This document shows, one piece after another, positions 59,476 to 64,000 of a stretch of DNA of 64,000 nt. The position numbers were made by a program, and so were the translations under genes. How positions within the stretch are numbered: the first letter of the stretch is position 1; the number at the start of each line of letters is the position of its first letter. The notes below the pieces were generated by a model. The model had not been told where the DNA came from and ran no database searches. It saw only the letters and a program-made list of their open reading frames with translations. The stretch comes from Butyricicoccus_A sp963588905. Its GTDB lineage: Bacteria > Bacillota > Clostridia > Oscillospirales > Butyricicoccaceae. Location of the stretch: assembly GCA_963588905.1 (NCBI GenBank), contig CAVAJF010000007.1, forward strand, positions 1 through 64,000. Direction: 5' to 3'.

Positions 59476-61416
59476 ATGGTTACAGTCGCAAAAACAGCGG
59501 GCTTTTGTTTTGGCGTCAAACGAGCGGTAGACATGGCGGAGCGTGCCTGTCAGGAATACGGCAGTATTTGGGCACTCGGCGATATTATTCACAACACTCA
59601 TGAGGTCAGACGTCTGGAAGAAATGGGTGTACACAAAGCGGAGGATGTGGCGGACATTCCGGATGGAGTGCCCGTGCTCATCCGCGCGCATGGCGTGCCG
59701 GAGGCTGTGCTGCGACAGCTCGAAACCAAGGGATGCCGCATTGTTGATGCCACTTGTCCGTTTGTCGGGAAGATTCACCGCATCGTCCGGGAAGAAAGCG
59801 AGCAGGGGCGCCGCGTGATTATCATTGGTTCCCGCAATCATCCGGAAGTGGTCGGCATTCAGGGCTGGTGCGGCGCGTCCGAAGTGTATGAAACACCGGA
59901 GGAACTGCAGGCGGCACTGGATAAAAACAACAAAAATGGTCAAAATTTACAGGAAATTCCAGTTAGTGTGGTTGCACAGACCACGATCAACAGGGAAATC
60001 TTTGATATTTGCAGTAAAATTATAAAAAAACAGTGTACAAACCAAAAAATATTTGGTACAATATGTAATGCAACGGACGAGCGCCAAGCTGAGGCTCGTC
60101 TACTGGCTGGCAAGTCGGACATTATGATTGTGATTGGCGATCGAAAAAGCTCTAACACAAAGCGTCTGTATGAAATCAGCACGTCACTGTGTGACCATGT
60201 GCTATACATCGAAGATGCCACTGGACTTACTGGAAATGAGATCCAGGGTATGGAGCAACCATTTATCGGGATTACAGCAGGCGCGTCCACGCCAGCTTGG
60301 ATAATTAAGGAGGTCAGAAACATTATGAGCGAAGAGACAAGAATTGAAACCGGCAGCGAAGATTTTGCTGCTATGCTGGAGGAATCCTTCAAGACTTTAA
60401 ATACAGGAGATAAGGTAACCGGTACTGTTCTGAAGATCACCCCGAACGAAGTTCACGTAGATCTGGGCGTAAAGCACGCTGCTTACATCCCGACCCATGA
60501 GCTGTCCGACGATCCGTCCTTCAACGCTGAGGAGAGCATCCACGTAGGCGACGACATCGAGGCTGTTGTTGTTCGCGTAAACGATGCAGAGGGCACCATC
60601 GTACTGTCCAAGAAGCGCGTGGATCAGATGAAGGGCTGGGAGTCCATCGAGGACGCTAAGGAGAACAAGACCATCATCGAGGGCAAGGTTAACGAAGAGA
60701 ACAAGGGCGGCGTTGTTGCCAATGCATTTGGCATCCGCGTATTCATCCCGGCTTCCCAGACCGGTATCCCGAAGGGCCAGCCGCTGAGCCAGCTGGTAGG
60801 TCAGACTGCTCGCTTCCGCATCACCGAGATCAACCGTCCGCGCAAGCGCGTTGTTGGTTCTATCCGTGCCGTACTGCAGGAAGAGCGTCGCGCTGCTGCT
60901 GAGAAGGTTTGGAGCGAGATCGAAGTTGGCAACGAGTACACCGGTACCGTTAAGTCCCTGACTTCTTACGGCGCATTCGTAGACATCGGCGGCGTTGATG
61001 GCATGATCCACATCTCCGAGCTGTCTTGGGGTCGCATCAAGCATCCGTCTGAGGTTGTAAACGTTGGCGATACCGTAAACGTTTATGTTATCGGTCTGGA
61101 TCGTGAGAACAAGAAGATTTCCCTGGGCTACAAGCGTCCGGAGGACAATCCGTGGAACGTATTCACCGCAAACTATGAGGTTGGCGACACCGCTACCGTT
61201 CGCATCCTGAAGTTCATGCCGTTCGGTGCATTTGCTCAGATCATTCCGGGTGTTGACGGCCTGATCCACATTTCTCAGATTGCTAACCGCCGCATCGAGA
61301 AGCCGGAAGACGTTCTGTCCAAGGATGAAGAAGTAGAAGCTAAGATCATCGACATTGATCCGGAGAAGCAGAAGGTTTCCCTGTCTATCCGCGCTCTGCT
61401 GAACGACGACGAATAA
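59476..61416 (+). CDS. ispH: IspH (HMBPP reductase) fused to an S1 RNA-binding protein
   Basis: 646-residue fusion, a known clostridial form. Residues 1-282 are IspH, the 4Fe-4S enzyme giving IPP and DMAPP, with conserved Cys11 (AKTAGFCFGVKRAV), DATCPFV and GTICNATDERQ. Residues 300-646 contain four S1 domains (starting near 312, 395, 476 and 563). At Met284 (60325) an AAGGAGG with an 11-base gap could start a separate S1 protein. Codon use changes sharply there, from mixed to the very biased codons of highly expressed genes. A possible internal promoter lies at 60034-60062. Confidence 0.95.
   Translation: MVTVAKTAGFCFGVKRAVDMAERACQEYGSIWALGDIIHNTHEVRRLEEMGVHKAEDVADIPDGVPVLIRAHGVPEAVLRQLETKGCRIVDATCPFVGKIHRIVREESEQGRRVIIIGSRNHPEVVGIQGWCGASEVYETPEELQAALDKNNKNGQNLQEIPVSVVAQTTINREIFDICSKIIKKQCTNQKIFGTICNATDERQAEARLLAGKSDIMIVIGDRKSSNTKRLYEISTSLCDHVLYIEDATGLTGNEIQGMEQPFIGITAGASTPAWIIKEVRNIMSEETRIETGSEDFAAMLEESFKTLNTGDKVTGTVLKITPNEVHVDLGVKHAAYIPTHELSDDPSFNAEESIHVGDDIEAVVVRVNDAEGTIVLSKKRVDQMKGWESIEDAKENKTIIEGKVNEENKGGVVANAFGIRVFIPASQTGIPKGQPLSQLVGQTARFRITEINRPRKRVVGSIRAVLQEERRAAAEKVWSEIEVGNEYTGTVKSLTSYGAFVDIGGVDGMIHISELSWGRIKHPSEVVNVGDTVNVYVIGLDRENKKISLGYKRPEDNPWNVFTANYEVGDTATVRILKFMPFGAFAQIIPGVDGLIHISQIANRRIEKPEDVLSKDEEVEAKIIDIDPEKQKVSLSIRALLNDDE
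60034..60062 (+). promoter_or_regulatory. Possible promoter inside ispH for the S1 part
   Basis: TGTACA, 17-bp spacer, TACAAT in an AT-rich patch of ispH, about 260 bases before the internal RBS of the S1 part. It could supply extra S1 transcript. Confidence 0.45.
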
Positions 61417-61438
61417 TTTTATTACTCGAATCAATGGG

Positions 61439-61470
61439 GAGCATCCGCACTGCGGGTGCTCTTCTTTTTT
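61439..61470 (+). terminator. Terminator of the cmk-ispH/S1 operon
   Basis: GAGCATCCGC / GCGGGTGCTC with a 3-nt loop and TTCTTTTTT. Confidence 0.88.
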
Positions 61471-61527
61471 GTGTCAGGAATAACCGTGTCTGCATAGTCT
61501 GCTTTCACAAAGAAAGGGGGCAGCGCG

Positions 61528-62136
61528 ATGCGCAGACACGGAAATCATCAGCGAAAGATTTTGCTGGTTGTGCTCGCGGGACTGGTTTTGCTTCCGGCAG
61601 TCATAGGCGGTGCGCTGCGTCCGAAGTTAGTCGTTTATGCGGAAAATTATGTGCAATATCAGGCGACAAGTAAAATGGAACGCGCTGTGGCAGACTGCGC
61701 AGGACAGATGGAGGAAATCGGAAAGCTGCATCAGGATGACAGTGGAGCGGTAACAGCGCTCACAACGAATGCCGCTGCGGTCAACCGCATTCGCACGCAG
61801 CTTGTGCAGTGCGTATATGATGAAATTGGGGAGCTGGAACAGGCGCAGACTTCTGTGGCATTGGGCACGCTGCTCGACCCGCAGCTGCTCGCCGGACTCG
61901 GACCACAGATTCCGTTTCGCGTGGTCTCGCTGGGATGCGTGACGGCGCAAGTCGAATCGCATTTTTCCTCTGCGGGCATCAATCAGACGCTGTATGAAGT
62001 GTCGGTGACGGTGAGCGCGGATTTTTCCCTTCAGCTGTTGGGGGCGTCTAAAAGCATCACCGTGCGGGCAAACTACCCGCTGGAAGAGACCATACTTGTT
62101 GGAGATGTGCCAATGATTTCGTCAAATTCCAAATAA
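61528..62136 (+). CDS. yunB: Sporulation protein YunB
   Basis: 202-residue protein with an N-terminal membrane helix (about 11-30) and a large external part of the YunB family, needed for full spore formation in Bacillus. Marks are ENYVQYQATSKMERAV near the start, IGTLLDPQLLAG-like ALGTLLDPQLLAGLGPQIPF, and the VSVTVSADFSLQLLG part. RBS AAGGGGG. Single gene between the S1 terminator and ligA. Confidence 0.88.
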   Translation: MRRHGNHQRKILLVVLAGLVLLPAVIGGALRPKLVVYAENYVQYQATSKMERAVADCAGQMEEIGKLHQDDSGAVTALTTNAAAVNRIRTQLVQCVYDEIGELEQAQTSVALGTLLDPQLLAGLGPQIPFRVVSLGCVTAQVESHFSSAGINQTLYEVSVTVSADFSLQLLGASKSITVRANYPLEETILVGDVPMISSNSK

Positions 62137-62200
62137 CCTCTTTTTCTGCACGGATATTTTTGCTATAATAGACATGATTGTTTAAGAAGGGACGGATGGA

Positions 62201-64000
62201 ATGAATATCGCACAGCAGGCAGCGGCTTTGCGGGAAGCCCTGCGTTATCACAATAAAAAATATTATGATGAGGATGCGCCGGAGATTTCGGACTTTGAAT
62301 ATGACCGTATGCTGCGTGCGTTGGAGACGTTAGAGGCAGAATATCCGGAAGTTGATGAGCCGGATTCTCCGACCCATCACGTAGGCGGCAGCGTCTCGGA
62401 TAAATTTTCTTCCGTGACCCATCCGTGGCCGCTGGAAAGCTTACAGGATGTCTTTTCCTTTGAAGAGCTGCAGGAGTTCTATGCCCGTGCTCATGCACCG
62501 GAATATGTCGTAGAATACAAAATTGACGGTTTATCCGTGTCTTTGGAGTATGAAAACGGGATCTTTGTTCGCGGTGCGACACGCGGTGACGGCATGACAG
62601 GAGAAGATGTCACAGACAATCTGCGCGTGATTGAAGATATTCCTAAGACGCTGCACGATGCGCCGAAAACGCTGGTTGTGCGCGGCGAGGTGTATATGCG
62701 CCGCTCTGTGTTTGATGCGATCAATGCACAGCGTGAGCTGGAAGGCAAGCCGCTGCTTGCCAATCCACGCAATGCGGCAGCTGGCTCTTTGCGCCAGCTG
62801 GACAGTGCTGTGACCAAACAGCGAAAGCTGTCCATTTTCTGCTTTAATATTCAGAACAGCGAGGAACTGCCGCTGACATCCCACGTACAGGCGTTGGATT
62901 ATCTGAAACAGCTCGGATTTCCGGTATCGCCGCGTTATCCGGTGTATACCGATCCGAAAGATATTGAGCGCGAAATTCAGCATATGGGCGATACACGCGG
63001 CGAGCTGGATTTTGATATTGACGGTGCTGTGGTCAAAGTCAATGATTTTGCTCTGCGCCGTGCCCTCGGCTCGACAGCAAAATATCCGCGCTGGGCATCG
63101 GCATATAAGTATCCGCCGGAAATCAAAGAGACAATTCTGCGCGACATTGTCATCACTGTCGGCAGAACCGGTGTGCTGACGCCGAATGCCGTGCTGGATC
63201 CGGTGCAATTGGCGGGAACAACAGTCAGCCGCGCCACGCTGCACAACCGCGATTTTATTCGGGAAAAAGACATTCGCATCGGTGACACCGTTCGGGTGCG
63301 CAAGGCGGGAGAAATTATCCCGGAGATTCTCGGATATGTGCCGGAAAAGCGACCGGAAAACACGGTACCGTATGAAATGCCAAAGGTCTGTCCGGTGTGC
63401 GGCGCACCGGTCTTTGAGGACGCGGATGAGGCGGCCATTCGCTGTACCGGCGCAGAATGTCCGGCACAGCTGCTGCGCAATCTCATGCATTTTGTGTCTC
63501 GTGATGCCATGGACATTGACGGCTGCGGACAGGCTGTTTTGCAGTCGCTGATTGATGCAGATTTGGTGCATTCCGCTGCAGATTTGTATACACTGAGAGA
63601 AGAACAAATCGAGCCGCTGGAACGCATGGGCAAAAAATCTGCTGAAAATTTGATTGCGGCGATTGAAAAATCCAAAAGCAATGACTTGTCTCGTCTGCTG
63701 TTTGCGCTGGGCATTCGACACATCGGCCAGAAGGCGGCAAAGACACTGTCCTCGACATTTGGCTCGCTGGATGCGGTGCTCAACGCGACAGAGGAACAGC
63801 TGACCGACATCCGCGATATTGGCAGCGCGATTGTGCAGTCTATTGAGGAGTGGCGCGAACAAGAGCAGTCCAAGCATCTCGTCGAGCGACTGCGGGAAGC
63901 TGGCGTCAATTTCCAAGGCGAACAGCTCGTCAAGAGCGATAAGCTGGCGGGAAAGACCATCGTGCTTACAGGCACATTGACGCTGTTTACGCGCAAGCAG
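62201..64000 (+). CDS. ligA: NAD-dependent DNA ligase (3' end beyond window)
   Basis: The first 600 codons of LigA, open to the end of the window. Order: Ia domain (RYHNKKYYDEDAPEISDFEY), adenylation domain with the catalytic Lys of VVEYKIDGLSVSLEY, the RGDGMTGEDVT motif, OB fold, a four-Cys zinc finger (CPVC and CTGAECPAQ, around residues 400-425), the HhH region and the start of the BRCT domain (KTIVLTGTLTLFTRKQ). It seals nicks in replication. The ATG at 62201 has a GAAGGGACGG upstream. A -10 TATAAT lies at 62164. Confidence 0.96.
   Translation, partial: MNIAQQAAALREALRYHNKKYYDEDAPEISDFEYDRMLRALETLEAEYPEVDEPDSPTHHVGGSVSDKFSSVTHPWPLESLQDVFSFEELQEFYARAHAPEYVVEYKIDGLSVSLEYENGIFVRGATRGDGMTGEDVTDNLRVIEDIPKTLHDAPKTLVVRGEVYMRRSVFDAINAQRELEGKPLLANPRNAAAGSLRQLDSAVTKQRKLSIFCFNIQNSEELPLTSHVQALDYLKQLGFPVSPRYPVYTDPKDIEREIQHMGDTRGELDFDIDGAVVKVNDFALRRALGSTAKYPRWASAYKYPPEIKETILRDIVITVGRTGVLTPNAVLDPVQLAGTTVSRATLHNRDFIREKDIRIGDTVRVRKAGEIIPEILGYVPEKRPENTVPYEMPKVCPVCGAPVFEDADEAAIRCTGAECPAQLLRNLMHFVSRDAMDIDGCGQAVLQSLIDADLVHSAADLYTLREEQIEPLERMGKKSAENLIAAIEKSKSNDLSRLLFALGIRHIGQKAAKTLSSTFGSLDAVLNATEEQLTDIRDIGSAIVQSIEEWREQEQSKHLVERLREAGVNFQGEQLVKSDKLAGKTIVLTGTLTLFTRKQ

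Noticed and set aside
1..64000. CRISPR arrays, prophage, transposases, tRNA genes
   Set aside because: No regularly spaced repeats, phage or transposase genes, and no cloverleaf with a TTCRANY arm were seen on reading both strands.

Overview
The window looks like a chromosome segment of an anaerobic, spore-forming, butyrate-producing member of the Clostridia, probably close to Butyricicoccus or Agathobaculum. This is inferred from content, not from a search. Pointers are a butyryl-CoA:acetate CoA-transferase gene, the SCIFF peptide and its radical SAM maturase, class III (oxygen-sensitive) ribonucleotide reductase, sporulation genes (gerW, yunB, a SpoIIM-like gene), an IspH-S1 fusion, and strong Shine-Dalgarno sites throughout. 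Most of the sequence is ordinary, densely packed core genome. The one clear accessory insert is a low-GC type II restriction-modification cassette at 31.1-33.7 kb.

Layout. 0-2.6 kb: the 3' end of a 5S rRNA, a YcxB-like membrane protein, proC and a diacylglycerol glucosyltransferase-like gene. 2.7-6.6 kb (minus strand): a thiamine-thiazole operon thiS-thiF-thiG-thiH-tenI behind a consensus promoter, a TPP riboswitch and a terminator. 6.7-12.1 kb: a LacX-like epimerase, a PEBP protein, then yajC, a TIGR04086 membrane protein, scfA, scfB, a P5CR-like protein and a SpoIIM-like protein. 12.1-18.8 kb: SLOG protein, RlmA-type methyltransferase, YihY, an iron-sulfur flavoprotein, an HPr-like protein without the active-site His, and a CsaB-glycosyltransferase fusion. 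18.9-27.4 kb: a purine operon purE-C-F-M-N, stand-alone IMP cyclohydrolase, stand-alone AICAR formyltransferase and purD, preceded by a short transcribed leader. 27.4-30.8 kb: copper homeostasis (csoR, an HMA membrane protein, copA with a fused CopZ domain) under two CsoR boxes. 31-33.7 kb: the R-M cassette. 33.8-37 kb: an AEC transporter and a second thiamine operon (thiM-thiE-HAD phosphatase). 37-40.5 kb: nrdD, a separate glycyl-radical tail ORF, and nrdG behind paired NrdR boxes. 40.5-48 kb: a candidate non-coding RNA, but, an EamA transporter, an M20 hydrolase, a Nudix enzyme, bioY with a BirA operator, prfC and a second candidate RNA or leader. 48-56 kb: Spx/ArsC-like, FkbM, HIT, an M50 protease, scpA-scpB-DUF2953-gerW, a D,D-carboxypeptidase, a flavoprotein and a pseudouridine synthase. 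56-64 kb: an RpiR regulator, a BaiN-like flavoprotein, cmk-plsC-ispH/S1, yunB and the start of ligA, which runs off the window.

How the genes work together. The two thiamine loci cover thiazole synthesis (riboswitch-controlled) and thiazole salvage plus coupling. Seven steps of purine synthesis are covered by eight genes, with the usual bifunctional PurH replaced by two separate proteins. Sporulation and envelope genes are spread through the window.

Most unusual observations. (1) The NrdD glycyl-radical tail lies on its own 66-codon ORF, in the same frame as nrdD and separated from it by a single TAG that is part of a perfect Shine-Dalgarno site. (2) Three long fused genes (csaB-GT, copA-copZ, ispH-S1) keep an internal RBS-ATG at the fusion point. 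(3) PurC lacks an otherwise conserved loop and several conserved residues. (4) Two strongly structured, promoter-and-terminator-bounded non-coding regions lie beside but and prfC, and a short-ORF leader precedes purE. No CRISPR array, prophage, transposase or tRNA gene was seen.
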